A DNA stretch of 41,997 bases, taken from positions 1 to 41,997 of the forward strand of contig NZ_FOHV01000024.1 in assembly GCF_900111395.1 (NCBI RefSeq). The letters are read 5' to 3'. A program made the translations under genes and the position numbers. The stretch comes from Thorsellia anophelis DSM 18579 (lineage in GTDB: Bacteria; Pseudomonadota; Gammaproteobacteria; Enterobacterales; Thorselliaceae). Positions 8,619 through 18,553 of the stretch are shown piece after piece. The notes beneath the pieces were generated by a model that had not been told where the DNA came from, did not search any database, and saw only the letters and a list, made by a program, of their open reading frames with translations. How positions within the stretch are numbered: the first letter of the stretch is position 1; the number at the start of each line of letters is the position of its first letter.

Positions 8619-9833
8619 TTAAAGGTAATTTTCAATACGTTTAAGCATATTACCTAGATCATGAATCAGATCTTCAGGTGATTCCAGACCAATATGTAGA
8701 CGTATAAGGGTCGTTGTGATATCAACACTATTTTTTGGTCTCATACTTTTAAGTGCATTTGGTTCAATAGCCAAAATTAAAGATTCAAATCCACCCCAAG
8801 AAAAAGCCATTTTAAAAAGCTTTGCAGGCTCTATCATGTGCGCTATTTGTTCCTCAGAGAGGTTATGATTGAGCGTAAAAGAAAATAAACCACACGAACC
8901 TTGGAAATCACGCTTGAAAAACTCATGTCCAGGACAACTTGCTAATGCAGGGTGAAACACTTTATCTACCAAAGGATGTGAATTTAACCAATTTGCAACT
9001 TGTAGGCTACTTGCTTCATGTTGTTTTAGTCGAGTAGCTAACGTTCTAAGACCACGAGAGGCCATATACGCTGTATCTGCATCAACTGTTTGGCCTAATG
9101 TGTAGGCTTGTTCTCTCAATTGGTCCCAACATCTTTCATTACTCACTGCCGTACCAAGCATATAATCAGAATGGCCGATTAAATATTTAGTCCCTGACTG
9201 AATTGAGATATCTATTCCAAAAGAGAGCGCTTTAAATAAGTAACCTGCAGCCCATGTATTATCAATCATGATAATGATTTCAGGGTTTTTGGCTCTAGCT
9301 AATTGCACTATGGTTGGAATATCTTGTACTTCCATGGTAATGGAACCAGGCGATTCTAAAAATAACACTTTGGTATTAGGCTTGATATAGTCAATAATTT
9401 TATGACTAATACTGGCTTCGAAAAATGTGGTTTCGACACCAAATTTTGTTAAAATATGGTGACAAAAATCTTGTGATGGTTCATAAGCTGAGCCTGTCAT
9501 TAAAACATGATCGCCTGTTTTCACAAAGGCAAGAATGGATTGGCTGATAGCAGCCGCGCCAGAAGGGAAAAGTGCACAACCCGCCCCTCCTTCTAATTCA
9601 CATAAGGCTTCCTTTAGGGCAAAATGGGTAAGTGTACCTCTCCTACCATAAAAAAGTTCTGTTTTATGCTTATTTTGACCAGCAAACTGCTTTTGGGCTA
9701 AGGAATCGAAAATGATTGATGAGCCTCTTTGTACGATCGGATTGACTGTTTGTAGGGTATAGCGAGGATCTCTACCTGTATGAATTAACCCTGTTTCTTG
9801 TGTAAAATTAGCCTTGTCATTAGGATTTGCCAT
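8619..9833 (-). CDS. metC: Cystathionine beta-lyase
   Basis: 404 residues from the preferred ATG at 9833, which has GGAG six bases upstream; a GTG six codons earlier (9851) is in frame but has no ribosome binding site. This PLP enzyme of the Cys/Met metabolism family cleaves cystathionine to homocysteine, pyruvate and ammonia in methionine synthesis. The PLP lysine sits in [31 protein letters not shown] and the C-terminal [13 protein letters not shown] are typical of the MetC branch rather than MetB. The next gene upstream (alaA) is only 57 bp away on the same strand, suggesting a transcript of two aminotransferase-fold PLP enzymes. MetC also desulfhydrates cysteine in E. coli, so it could feed H2S to the sulfur locus; that link is inference. 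Confidence 0.92.
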   Translation of the reverse strand: MANPNDKANFTQETGLIHTGRDPRYTLQTVNPIVQRGSSIIFDSLAQKQFAGQNKHKTELFYGRRGTLTHFALKEALCELEGGAGCALFPSGAAAISQSILAFVKTGDHVLMTGSAYEPSQDFCHHILTKFGVETTFFEASISHKIIDYIKPNTKVLFLESPGSITMEVQDIPTIVQLARAKNPEIIIMIDNTWAAGYLFKALSFGIDISIQSGTKYLIGHSDYMLGTAVSNERCWDQLREQAYTLGQTVDADTAYMASRGLRTLATRLKQHEASSLQVANWLNSHPLVDKVFHPALASCPGHEFFKRDFQGSCGLFSFTLNHNLSEEQIAHMIEPAKLFKMAFSWGGFESLILAIEPNALKSMRPKNSVDITTTLIRLHIGLESPEDLIHDLGNMLKRIENYL

Positions 9834-9890
9834 TCTTAGCTCCAAAAGCACTCAGTGATAAAATAAATAATGTGATTTTTCAGTATAAAG

Positions 9891-11132
9891 TTATAACTGG
9901 CTATACGTTTGTAAAAATTGCCCAAATCGCGTAATTGCAGTGGTGAGTTCATCTTCTCTTGGTAGCGTTACGATTCTTACATGGTCAGGTCTTGGCCAAT
10001 TAAATCCAGTACCTTGGACAAGTAATACTTTTTGTTGCAGTAAGAAATCAAGCACCATTTTTTGGTCATCGTGAATATTAAATCGTTTAATATCTATTTT
10101 CGGAAACATATAAAGCGCACCTTGCGGTTTTACGCACGAAACACCGGGAATTTGATTAATTAATTCCCAGGCTAAATTTCGCTGTTCATAAAGACGACCA
10201 CCAGGATGAATAAACTCTTCAATACTTTGGTAACCACCTAGTGCTGTTTGAATCGCATGTTGCATGGGCACATTTGCGCACAATCTCATTGAGGCTAACA
10301 TTTCAAGCCCTTCAATATACCCTTTTGCATGTTTTTTAGGACCATGAATGACCATCCAACCTTGTCTAAATCCAGCCACACGGTAGGTTTTGGATAGCCC
10401 GTTAAATGTAATCGTGAGTAAGTCTGGGGCAAGTGTGCCAACAGAATGATGAACTGCACCATCGTATAAAATTTTATCATAGATTTCATCAGCAAAAATG
10501 ATAAGACCATGCTGGCGAGCGAGTTCAATAATATCAAGCAAGACTTCTTTGCTGTATACCGCACCTGTTGGATTATTGGGATTGATAACCACAATTGCTC
10601 TTGTTCTTGGCGTGATTTTTTTGCGAATATCCTCCACATCAGGTAACCAGCCTGCTTCTTCATCACACATATAGTGCATTGCTTTACCATTTGATAGGGT
10701 AACAGCAGCAGTCCATAAGGGGTAATCAGGTGCAGGTACTAATACCTCATCACCTGTATTTAAGAGCGCTTGCATGGCCATGACAATCAGTTCTGATACG
10801 CCGTTACCTATGTAAACATCTTCAACATCCATATCACGCATATTACGTTTTTGGTAGTGTTGGACAATCGCTTTTCTGGCTGAAAAGAGTCCTTTCGAGT
10901 CACAGTACCCTTGTGAGGTGGTGAGATTTTTAATGACATCGACTAAGACTTCATCTGGTGCCTCAAATCCAAAAGGCGCAGGATTACCTATATTGAGCTT
11001 AATGATTTTATGGCCTTCTTCTTCCATTCGTTTTGCTTCTTTGAGTACAGGTCCACGAATATCATAACAGACATTATCAAGTTTTTTAGATTTATCAAAT
11101 TGTTGTAGTGTTGAAGCAGAGTTATTTTGCAT
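9891..11132 (-). CDS. alaA: Alanine aminotransferase AlaA (YfbQ)
   Basis: 413 residues from the ATG at 11132, which has CAGGGA six bases upstream; the reading frame is open to 11171 but no good start is seen there. The protein is very similar to E. coli AlaA (405 aa). It transfers the amino group from glutamate to pyruvate to make alanine, using PLP. Visible hallmarks are IGNPAPFGFEAPDE, IYIGNGVSELI-like (here VYIGNGVSELI), INPNNPTGAVYS, FADEIYDKILYD and the PLP lysine in FNGLSKTYRVAGFRQGW. The N-terminal eight or so residues are extra compared with E. coli. It probably shares a transcript with metC. Confidence 0.94.
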   Translation of the reverse strand: MQNNSASTLQQFDKSKKLDNVCYDIRGPVLKEAKRMEEEGHKIIKLNIGNPAPFGFEAPDEVLVDVIKNLTTSQGYCDSKGLFSARKAIVQHYQKRNMRDMDVEDVYIGNGVSELIVMAMQALLNTGDEVLVPAPDYPLWTAAVTLSNGKAMHYMCDEEAGWLPDVEDIRKKITPRTRAIVVINPNNPTGAVYSKEVLLDIIELARQHGLIIFADEIYDKILYDGAVHHSVGTLAPDLLTITFNGLSKTYRVAGFRQGWMVIHGPKKHAKGYIEGLEMLASMRLCANVPMQHAIQTALGGYQSIEEFIHPGGRLYEQRNLAWELINQIPGVSCVKPQGALYMFPKIDIKRFNIHDDQKMVLDFLLQQKVLLVQGTGFNWPRPDHVRIVTLPREDELTTAITRFGQFLQTYSQL

Positions 11133-11171
11133 ATATATCCCTGTGCATGAAGTTTGAGATAGCAACGTCAA

Positions 11172-11497
11172 TTTGCGTTGTTGTGGACTTGTTGAAATAT
11201 TCTAGTTCATCCTATTTAGGGATAAATGAGGATAGATAATAGAATTACAGTTACTTTTTATCATTAAGTCGAACAGAAATGAAGAGGCTAAACTAGAAAA
11301 ATAAGAAAAAAACGTAAATTGTTTTCTTTATAACTTAATTACGACTAGTATAACAAATTAATTAACTCAATTCTGATATTAATTGATAACAATTTCATCT
11401 TCATAATAACTTAAAGCATGCGCTAAAAATAGGGTTAGATTAATATATGCAATATGAATACATTCAGCAAAAAATGATTATTATGAAGCAGGTATAA
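11172..11497. other. Intergenic stretch between groEL and alaA
   Basis: AT-rich non-coding DNA that should contain the alaA promoter. A short inverted repeat (CAACG..CGTTG) lies at about 11163-11180. I see no convincing small gene. Confidence 0.5.
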
Positions 11498-11522
11498 AAA
11501 ACCCGCCATATAGGCGGGTTTT
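11498..11522 (-). terminator. Rho-independent terminator of groEL
   Basis: A 10-bp perfect stem, AAAACCCGCC (11498-11507) with GGCGGGTTTT (11513-11522), around a 5-base loop; reading leftward the stem runs into TTTTTT. It sits 26 bp past the groEL stop. Confidence 0.92.
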
Positions 11523-11547
11523 AACCTAAAATGTTTAGGTGAAGGGG

Positions 11548-13221
<1,674 letters not shown>

Positions 13222-13286
13222 TTAATTAACAATAGTGATTGAATATATCAATCAGCTGTTTTGAAGTAAAAAATTGAACGTTTTAA

Positions 13287-13577
13287 TTATTCTACAATTG
13301 CAAGAATATCGTTTTCTGACATAATTAAAACTTCTTGGTTATCTATTTTTTCAACTTTAACGCCATAACCATCACTAAAAATCACAGTATCGCCAATTTT
13401 AACGTTCATTGGTGCTGTTTTACCATCTTCTAAAATACGACCTGTTCCAACGGCAATTACTTCACCACGTGTCGATTTACCTGCTGCAGAACCTGTTAAA
13501 ACAATTCCGCCAGCTGATTTTGATTCGACTTCTAAACGTTTAACAATAACGCGATCATGTAAAGGACGAATTTTCAT
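13287..13577 (-). CDS. groES: Co-chaperonin GroES (10 kDa)
   Basis: 96 residues, family-typical. It caps the GroEL ring. [31 protein letters not shown] includes the mobile loop (about 16-32) with its conserved GGIVL motif that touches GroEL; the C-terminal ILAIVE is typical. It is the first gene of the groESL operon. The 5' leader is about 180 bases from the sigma-32 promoter at 13764-13794. Confidence 0.98.
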   Translation of the reverse strand: MKIRPLHDRVIVKRLEVESKSAGGIVLTGSAAGKSTRGEVIAVGTGRILEDGKTAPMNVKIGDTVIFSDGYGVKVEKIDNQEVLIMSENDILAIVE

Positions 13578-13763
13578 TAATAATGCTCCTGTAATTTAAA
13601 TGACAAATGTTAATTTAAAATAATTACCTTTACTTTATACTTAGGCATGAAATGACTTAAGTATGATTATAGTAAGATAATTTCACTGCTTAAAATTTAT
13701 GGTAGGGTTAATTTTACCCAGACCGACTTTATTTTGGTAATGGATTCATTACCACTGCCTGTT

Positions 13764-13794
13764 ATGTGGGGGTGAAAATACAATGTTCAAGGGG
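13764..13794 (-). promoter_or_regulatory. Sigma-32 (heat-shock) promoter of groESL
   Basis: Minus-strand reading: CCCCTTGAA (13794-13786), 13 bases, then CCCCCACAT (13772-13764). This matches the known RpoH consensus (CTTGAA near -35, CCCCATnT near -10) closely. Transcription would begin near 13755, about 178 bases before the groES ATG. Confidence 0.85.
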
Positions 13795-13799
13795 TAGAA

Positions 13800-14430
13800 G
13801 AAAAAAAAGTGGAAATAGTAAATTACTCAAATAATTAAAATGGTGAGTAGAGCCAAATATTTTGGAACAATCTATATTCAATTTTAAAAAATACAAGTTT
13901 AGTGACGGCTAAACTGTAATAGTACAATTTTTTAGGTTAATCTGTAATTATTTGAAAAAGGAGTGTACAGCTGAATAACAGCGAGATATGGTCAAGATTA
14001 TAGAGAGTTTAGATGGTGATTAGGCTATAAAAGGGCTGGGGTGGAGAATGTTTATTAACTGCCCTCACTTTTGATGACAAAAGATGATGCTGTCTAGGCA
14101 CTATAGAATCGTGTTATTGATAGCTACGTTGATTGTTGTATATTTTCAAGAAGTAATTTAAAGGCTGTGGTGTGATGCTTCCCACTGTGGATGATCTTGT
14201 AAATAATGTTTCAACTATTTCTATAGTGATATTATTTGCTTTATTGTAGGATTCACCGGTTAACAATCAAATATCGTATTAGAGAATTTGTTTTTACTGC
14301 CTTTCTTAAGCATTAAGCACATTGCTGAAAAAATGCATCATTCAAACACCTTCAGATATAAAGTAAAATACCCTAAATTTTGAGATGTGCTTGAGGTAGT
14401 AAAAGTGTATAATTTTACAACACTCTAATA
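13800..14430. other. Long intergenic stretch between groES promoter and yhgN
   Basis: About 630 bp with no supported gene. A 24-codon reading frame at about 14175-14249 (MLPTVDDLVNNV...) has no convincing ribosome binding site. I see no tRNA, strong hairpin or repeat. The two flanking genes diverge, so it should hold the yhgN promoter. Confidence 0.4.
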
Positions 14431-14447
14431 ATGTTAAGGTAAGCCCC

Positions 14448-15050
14448 ATGACTGATCTTTTTTCCGCGACGATGCTGCTTTTTTTGATTATGGATCCTTT
14501 AGGTAATCTTCCTATTTTTATGTCCGCACTTAAGTATTTAGAGCCTAAGCGCAGGCGAATAATTGTCATGAGGGAGTTGTTGATCGCCCTTTTTGTCATG
14601 TTATTATTTTTATTTGCAGGTAATGGAATTTTAAGTACTTTAGACTTAAGACCTGAAACAGTTTCTATATCAGGTGGGATTATTTTATTTTTAATCGCAA
14701 TTAAAATGATATTTCCATCTAGCGAAAGTAATAGTCTTGGATTACGTGTTGGGGAAGAACCTTTTATTGTTCCACTAGCAATACCTCTAGTTGCGGGACC
14801 TTCTATTTTAGCTACCTTGATTTTGCTTTCAAATCAAAAAACAGCTGACATGGGGAATTTAGTGTTCGCTTTATTTATGGCATGGGGACTTTCTGCTGTT
14901 ATTTTATTGATGTCAAACTTCTTTCTGAAAATACTAGGTAGTAAAGGTATTAATGCACTAGAACGCCTCATGGGACTAGTGTTGGTGATGATTTCTACCC
15001 AGATGTTCTTAGATGGAATTAAATCTTATTTAGGCAACTTCACCACCTAG
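14448..15050 (+). CDS. yhgN: MarC-family integral membrane protein YhgN
   Basis: 200 residues, about the length of E. coli YhgN (197), and similar along its whole length. The first helix with LIMDPLGNLPIFMSAL, the MRELLIAL segment, SISGGIILFLIAIKMIFPS and EEPFIVPLAIPLVAGPS are signatures of the MarC/YchE/YhgN family. It has about six membrane helices. Its biochemical function is not established in the family (it was once linked to antibiotic resistance through MarC, later withdrawn). AAGG lies upstream of ATG 14448. It converges on the DUF442 gene that ends at 15084. Confidence 0.92.
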   Translation: MTDLFSATMLLFLIMDPLGNLPIFMSALKYLEPKRRRIIVMRELLIALFVMLLFLFAGNGILSTLDLRPETVSISGGIILFLIAIKMIFPSSESNSLGLRVGEEPFIVPLAIPLVAGPSILATLILLSNQKTADMGNLVFALFMAWGLSAVILLMSNFFLKILGSKGINALERLMGLVLVMISTQMFLDGIKSYLGNFTT

Positions 15051-15083
15051 TTTAGTCAATAGCGGTGATATTGATTCTTCAGC

Positions 15084-15428
15084 TTAACCCAACCCATTAA
15101 ATAATATGGTGCAGCGATTGCCAGAACGGCAAAATGCTAAAATAGGTTGTGGTAATGAATTGACTAATTCTTTAAATCTATGACAATCAGTTGGGGTGAT
15201 TGCAGGTGTCGATACCGGTAAATAGGCGCAGACCAATCCAAGCATCTCAGCTTCTTTCATTACAGACTCCGCTGTAGGCTGCGTATCACCAAGTTCAAAA
15301 TCTGGAAGATTAATAATAAGGCTTCTAAAGCCTGCATTCATGACTTTTTGCATGTCCGAAGGAAGCAATTGTGGGCTGACAGCGAGATATTCAGTCAGAT
15401 ATTTGATATTAAGAGGTGTGTTGTTCAT
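15084..15428 (-). CDS. Standalone DUF442 sulfurtransferase/phosphatase-like protein (Blh ST-domain type)
   Basis: 114 residues forming a single DUF442 (TIGR01244-type) domain. LAVSPQLLPSDM, SLIINLPDFE, QPTAES and the active loop AFCRSGNRC (Cys100 to Cys106) are visible; the CRSGxR loop looks like the rhodanese/phosphatase catalytic loop. In Xylella and Agrobacterium this domain is fused to the persulfide dioxygenase in Blh of the BigR operon and has rhodanese-type activity. Here it is a separate gene, third in line after the dioxygenase-like gene and the broken DsrE gene. Its ATG overlaps the stop of a possible 42-codon ORF (ATGA). It is about half identical to the C-terminal domain of the chemoreceptor at 22611-24158. 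Confidence 0.82.
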   Translation of the reverse strand: MNNTPLNIKYLTEYLAVSPQLLPSDMQKVMNAGFRSLIINLPDFELGDTQPTAESVMKEAEMLGLVCAYLPVSTPAITPTDCHRFKELVNSLPQPILAFCRSGNRCTILFNGLG

Positions 15429-15553
15429 AGTTTATCCTTCGTATGTTTTGCCCATTTATCCTCTAATTGAGTTTCGCCAATTGCTAGGCACCAGAGGATA
15501 TCATGAGGTTGTTTACTTCTAAGTGATTTAATTACTAAGGTCTTATATAACAA
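15425..15553 (-). CDS. Possible small protein between the DsrE-like pseudogene and the DUF442 gene
   Basis: A 42-codon frame, TTG start at 15553 with AAGGA two to three bases upstream (tight), ending in a TGA that overlaps the ATG of the DUF442 gene. The peptide ends with AIGETQLEDKWAKHTKDKL. It overlaps the end of the DsrE-like pseudogene by about 19 bases. It has one Cys and no recognised family. The ATGA junction would fit translational coupling, but the sequence could equally be decaying spacer or the remnant of another sulfur gene. Confidence 0.3.
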   Translation of the reverse strand: MLYKTLVIKSLRSKQPHDILWCLAIGETQLEDKWAKHTKDKL

Positions 15554-15906
15554 AATCCTTCTTTTTGGTGTGTAATTAAGCTATAAACACTAGATGGAAT
15601 AATTTGAATATAATCTGGCAGCATATCTTGCGTAATTTTAGCTGAACGAAGGGAATTTTCACAGGCTAATAAAGTGGCATGAGGTGAAATTTCCGCCCAA
15701 GGGATTACATCATCTAGATGGTTAAGAGGCGAATTAATAAGGGATTTTACCTAATCACCATTAAAAATAACATGAATAAGCAGATCCCCTAAATAAGATT
15801 CAGTATTGAGTCTCGCTTTATTCTCTATAACCAAGTTATTAATATTATTGAATATAGCTTTGCATCTTTCTAATTCAGCGGCATGAAATAAAATGGATGT
15901 TAGCAT
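15535..15906 (-). pseudogene. DsrE-family sulfurtransferase-like gene interrupted by an in-frame TAG
   Basis: The frame begins MLTSILFHAAELERCKAIFN at ATG 15906 with AAGGAG eight bases upstream, and reads 51 codons to TAG at 15751-15753. The same frame continues another 71 codons to TAG at 15535-15537, with no other defect. The continuation has the DsrE/YchN-like pattern: ATLLACENSLRSAKIT carrying the conserved Cys, DMLPDYIQIIPSSVYSLI, then HQKEGFCYIRP. The N-terminal half has the family start (hydrophobic strand, VIFNGD before the stop). A single substitution, for instance CAG to TAG, would explain the break, so this is probably a recently inactivated sulfur-relay protein. A sequencing error or suppressed stop is not excluded. 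Confidence 0.75.
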
Positions 15907-16047
15907 TTTAGATACTCCTTTTTTGCTCTACAATTTCATTCTACGTTTGAATATGATTAAATTAACCAACCTTTAATTATTAATTTTAAATCAATGTTAT
16001 AGAATAATCGCGATGTAACTCTATGTTTAATTATTGACAGCCATCTT

Positions 16048-16911
16048 CTATAATAAATTGATTGGAATTTTAAGATAAGTAACCCCGTTGTCTTCTTTAG
16101 GTGGTAACTTCCCAGCTCTAATGTTCACTTGCACGGAAGGTAACAGCAGAACTGGCATCGGTAATGTTTTATCTCTCGATTCACGAAGCGCAATAAATTC
16201 AGATTCAGTAATGCCATCCCTAACATGAATGCTGGCACGTTTTTGCTCCCCAAGTGTTGTCTCAAACATGGGTTTTCTTCCTGCAGGTGGATAATCATGG
16301 CACATAAATAATTTTGTTTCAGGTGGGTAACTCAGTAATTTTTGGATAGATTGCCACAATGTTTTAGCACTTCCACCTGGAAAATCACATCGAGCAGTGC
16401 CTACATCAGGTAAAAATAGACTGTCTCCAACAAAAATAGCATCACTAATTTTGTAAGCTAAATCAGCTGGCGTATGGCCAGGTACGGCAATTGTTTCAAG
16501 CGTTAAATCTCCAAATGAAAGCGATTCTCCAGCTTTGATTAAATAATCAAATTGAGAGCCATTAGGTAAAAATTCTTTTTCTAAATTAAATATGTCTTTA
16601 AAGATTGTTTGGACTTCAGTAATTTTTTCACCGATAGCTATTTTACCGCCTAAGTGCTCTTTTAAATAAGGTGCTGCAGAGAGGTGATCAGCATGCGCAT
16701 GGGTTTCTAATATCCATTGCACAGTAAGTTGATGGTCTTTAATGTACGAGATAACGCCATCAGCACATTTCGTAGACGTTCTGCCTGATTTAGGGTCATA
16801 GTCTAGTACTGAGTCAATAATGATAGCACTCCCGTTTGGTTTATCATAAACGACATAACAGACAGTTGCAGTTACGTTATCAAAAAATTCTTGAATAATA
16901 GGTACTTGCAT
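16048..16911 (-). CDS. Persulfide dioxygenase-like MBL-fold hydrolase (Blh/ETHE1 type)
   Basis: 287 residues from ATG 16911, which has a near-perfect AGGAGG; a start eight codons earlier (16935) is in frame but poorly placed. It has the metallo-beta-lactamase fold: THAHADH (His71, His73, Asp75, His76), GH at 146, GDSLF with Asp163 and CHDYPP with His205. The C-terminal CHDYPPAGRKP segment and mono-iron ligand set suit the ETHE1/persulfide dioxygenase branch that oxidises glutathione persulfide to sulfite, rather than glyoxalase II. It lacks the N-terminal DUF442 domain of Xylella Blh; that function sits on a separate gene downstream at 15084. It is divergent from the BigR-like regulator (17148), the usual target arrangement for BigR. 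Confidence 0.85.
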   Translation of the reverse strand: MQVPIIQEFFDNVTATVCYVVYDKPNGSAIIIDSVLDYDPKSGRTSTKCADGVISYIKDHQLTVQWILETHAHADHLSAAPYLKEHLGGKIAIGEKITEVQTIFKDIFNLEKEFLPNGSQFDYLIKAGESLSFGDLTLETIAVPGHTPADLAYKISDAIFVGDSLFLPDVGTARCDFPGGSAKTLWQSIQKLLSYPPETKLFMCHDYPPAGRKPMFETTLGEQKRASIHVRDGITESEFIALRESRDKTLPMPVLLLPSVQVNIRAGKLPPKEDNGVTYLKIPINLL

Positions 16912-17147
16912 ATATCCTCCTAAGTAATTGTGCATGTTACGTTAACCTAATAAATTTTATTGTTTTAATGAATGGAATTAGAATTTGCTTTATAGATAAG
17001 ATAAATATAATATATAAAAAAGTAAAATGTTTTCCAATAAATTTTGTCATGATTTGTGATGTCATACTGTTATTTAAATGTATACAATAGGTCATTTGCA
17101 TTAGAGCAATCTAACAGTCATAACTGAATTTAACTTGGTGAGGAAAC
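16912..17147. promoter_or_regulatory. Divergent promoter region between persulfide dioxygenase and BigR-like regulator
   Basis: 236 bp, AT-rich. Two adjacent perfect palindromes, ATTTAAAT (17072-17079) and TGTATACA (17079-17086), overlap a possible rightward -10 (TACAAT, 17083-17088). This is where a BigR-type repressor would be expected to bind, but I cannot match an established operator consensus; the ATTC-N8-GAAT form reported for SqrR is not present. Confidence 0.35.
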
Positions 17148-17504
17148 ATGGCCGAATTAACTACTTCATTGCAATTAGCTACATTGCAATCAACAACGAC
17201 ACCACTGCAAGAAGCTATGCAGGTTGCTGCAAAAGAGGCCGCCGAGGTCTTAAGGGTGCTTGCGAATGATGACCGATTACTTTTGTTGTGCTTTTTGAGT
17301 CAAGGGGAAGCGAATGTAGGGGAGCTTGAAGTAGCCTTGGGAATCAAACAACCAACTTTATCTCAGCAACTTGGCGTCATGAGAAAGCAAGGGGTAGTTG
17401 AAACACGCCGTGTGGGAAAGCATATTTATTATAGAATTGAAGATCCTAAAATCTTTAAATTATTGCAAACAATGTATGAGCTGTACTGCCCTAAACAAGC
17501 ATAA
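17148..17504 (+). CDS. bigR: ArsR-family regulator of the BigR/SqrR persulfide-sensing type
   Basis: 118 residues. A winged helix-turn-helix of the ArsR family: RVLANDDRLLLLCFLSQGE, then VGELEVALGIKQPTLSQQLG recognition region, and the wing VVETRRVGKHIYYRIED. Two cysteines occur at residues 48 and 114, a spacing of 66, the same as the sensing pair reported for BigR (42/108) and SqrR (41/107), which form an intramolecular tetrasulfide or disulfide on persulfide exposure and release DNA. It therefore probably represses the flanking sulfur genes until reactive sulfur rises. GAGG precedes ATG 17148. The name is given by analogy; orthology cannot be proven from here. Confidence 0.85.
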   Translation: MAELTTSLQLATLQSTTTPLQEAMQVAAKEAAEVLRVLANDDRLLLLCFLSQGEANVGELEVALGIKQPTLSQQLGVMRKQGVVETRRVGKHIYYRIEDPKIFKLLQTMYELYCPKQA

Positions 17505-17654
17505 ATGTGCTTTGGTAACTTGATACATCAATAACTTTAAGTACTTCCACAGCCTCATGTGTTAGCGTGTAAAATTTTAGGATGATATAACCAGCTTGAC
17601 AGTTTAAAGTTAGCTAATACTAGCAAAACATTATTATGCAGAAGTGAGGTGAAT

Positions 17655-18083
17655 ATGTGGATTGATATAGAGGCATTTACGCCTATTGAGAGTTTAATTG
17701 GTGGGGTTTTGATTGGACTTGCTGCCATGATTTTAATACTATTTTGCGGTAGGGTTATGGGGATCAGTGGCATCATAGGTGGAATATTTCAAAAAAATTC
17801 AGGAGTATTGTGGCGGGTCTTTTTTTTAGTCGGATTATTCAGTGCCCCTTGGCTTTATCAAACGCTCAGCCAAACCATACCCGTAGTAGAAATAACAGCG
17901 TCATGGTGGGTAATTATTTTAGCTGGCCTGCTTGTTGGATTTGGCACAAGGTTAGGGTCAGGTTGTACCAGTGGTCACGGTGTATGTGGTTTATCAAGAT
18001 TTTCTTTAAGATCGTTAGCTTCAACATTGATCTTTATGATCGTTGCAATCTTAACGGTTTTTTTAGTCGGTTTTTTTAAATAA
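17655..18083 (+). CDS. YeeE/YedE-family transporter, first half protein
   Basis: 142 residues from ATG 17655, with GAGG five bases upstream; a GTG two codons earlier overlaps that site. About four membrane segments. The motif GSGCTSGHGVCGLSRFSLRS (about residues 102-121) is the conserved cysteine-bearing signature of YeeE/YedE (sulfur-import, thiosulfate-type) proteins. Together with the next gene it splits the usual long YeeE into two polypeptides, as in BigR operons of Xylella and the PmpA/PmpB pair of Serratia. In the family these proteins move sulfur compounds across the inner membrane; export of sulfite or uptake of thiosulfate are both possible here. Confidence 0.85.
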   Translation: MWIDIEAFTPIESLIGGVLIGLAAMILILFCGRVMGISGIIGGIFQKNSGVLWRVFFLVGLFSAPWLYQTLSQTIPVVEITASWWVIILAGLLVGFGTRLGSGCTSGHGVCGLSRFSLRSLASTLIFMIVAILTVFLVGFFK

Positions 18084-18127
18084 TGAGATTTAATTCTGCA
18101 TCGTGAGAGCATGTAAAGAGAATAGAT

Positions 18128-18553
18128 ATGGAAAAGATTGTTTGTTTAATTAGCGGTTTGGTCTTTGGATTGGGGTTAGTGATAAGTGGTATGGCTAATC
18201 CTGCTAAGGTGATTGGATTTTTATCTATTACAGCGCGCTGGGATCCTTCTTTAGCATTCGTTATGGGCGGCGCTATTATTATTGGTGTGATTGCTTTTTT
18301 TATAGCTAAACGAAAAACAACATCACTACTAGGCTTACCCATCTCTCTACCAACAAATACCAGTATTGATAAAAAATTAGTGGTAGGGGCTATTTTATTT
18401 GGTTTAGGTTGGGGGCTTGCTGGTATATGCCCTGGACCAGGTTTAGTTTTGTTTGCGATGGGAATCCCAAAGGGAATCGCTTTTGTTGGTGCTATGCTAG
18501 TTGGAATGATTCTATTTGAACTGACTGTCAATAAAATAAGCAAACAGTTTTAA
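18128..18553 (+). CDS. YeeE/YedE-family transporter, second half protein
   Basis: 141 residues, about four membrane segments. SGLVFGLGLVISGMANPAKV and the C-terminal LGWGLAGICPGPGLVLFAMG, with its conserved Cys, are typical of the second YeeE/YedE repeat (DUF6691-type). It starts 44 bp after the first half and probably pairs with it in one complex. The stop codon overlaps the ATG of the TauE/SafE gene by one base (TAATG), so the two are translationally coupled. Confidence 0.85.
   Translation: MEKIVCLISGLVFGLGLVISGMANPAKVIGFLSITARWDPSLAFVMGGAIIIGVIAFFIAKRKTTSLLGLPISLPTNTSIDKKLVVGAILFGLGWGLAGICPGPGLVLFAMGIPKGIAFVGAMLVGMILFELTVNKISKQF

Noticed and set aside
14175-14249. Possible 24-codon hydrophobic peptide (MLPTVDDLVNNV...) upstream of yhgN
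   Set aside because: No good ribosome binding site, no known family, and a frame this short can arise by chance in AT-rich DNA.
14342-14599. Minus-strand open frame overlapping the start of yhgN
   Set aside because: It lies antisense to the conserved first part of yhgN and has no recognisable domain or ribosome binding site.
15340-15522. Plus-strand open frame opposite the DUF442 gene
   Set aside because: It is the antisense of a conserved gene and of the spacer, with no protein features.
15751-15753. TAG read as pyrrolysine in the DsrE-like gene
   Set aside because: Pyrrolysine is confined to a few methylamine users and no support for pylTSBCD is seen; a nonsense mutation is far simpler.
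16048-16911. Glyoxalase II (hydroxyacylglutathione hydrolase) as the identity of the MBL-fold protein
   Set aside because: Neighbouring BigR-type regulator, DUF442 and YeeE/TauE genes, and the C-terminal CHDYPP arrangement, fit the persulfide dioxygenase branch better.
18076-18543. Minus-strand 155-codon frame opposite the second YeeE/YedE gene
   Set aside because: The plus-strand protein has clear family motifs; the reverse frame is low-complexity (Pro/Ile/Lys) and is a typical shadow of a membrane protein gene.
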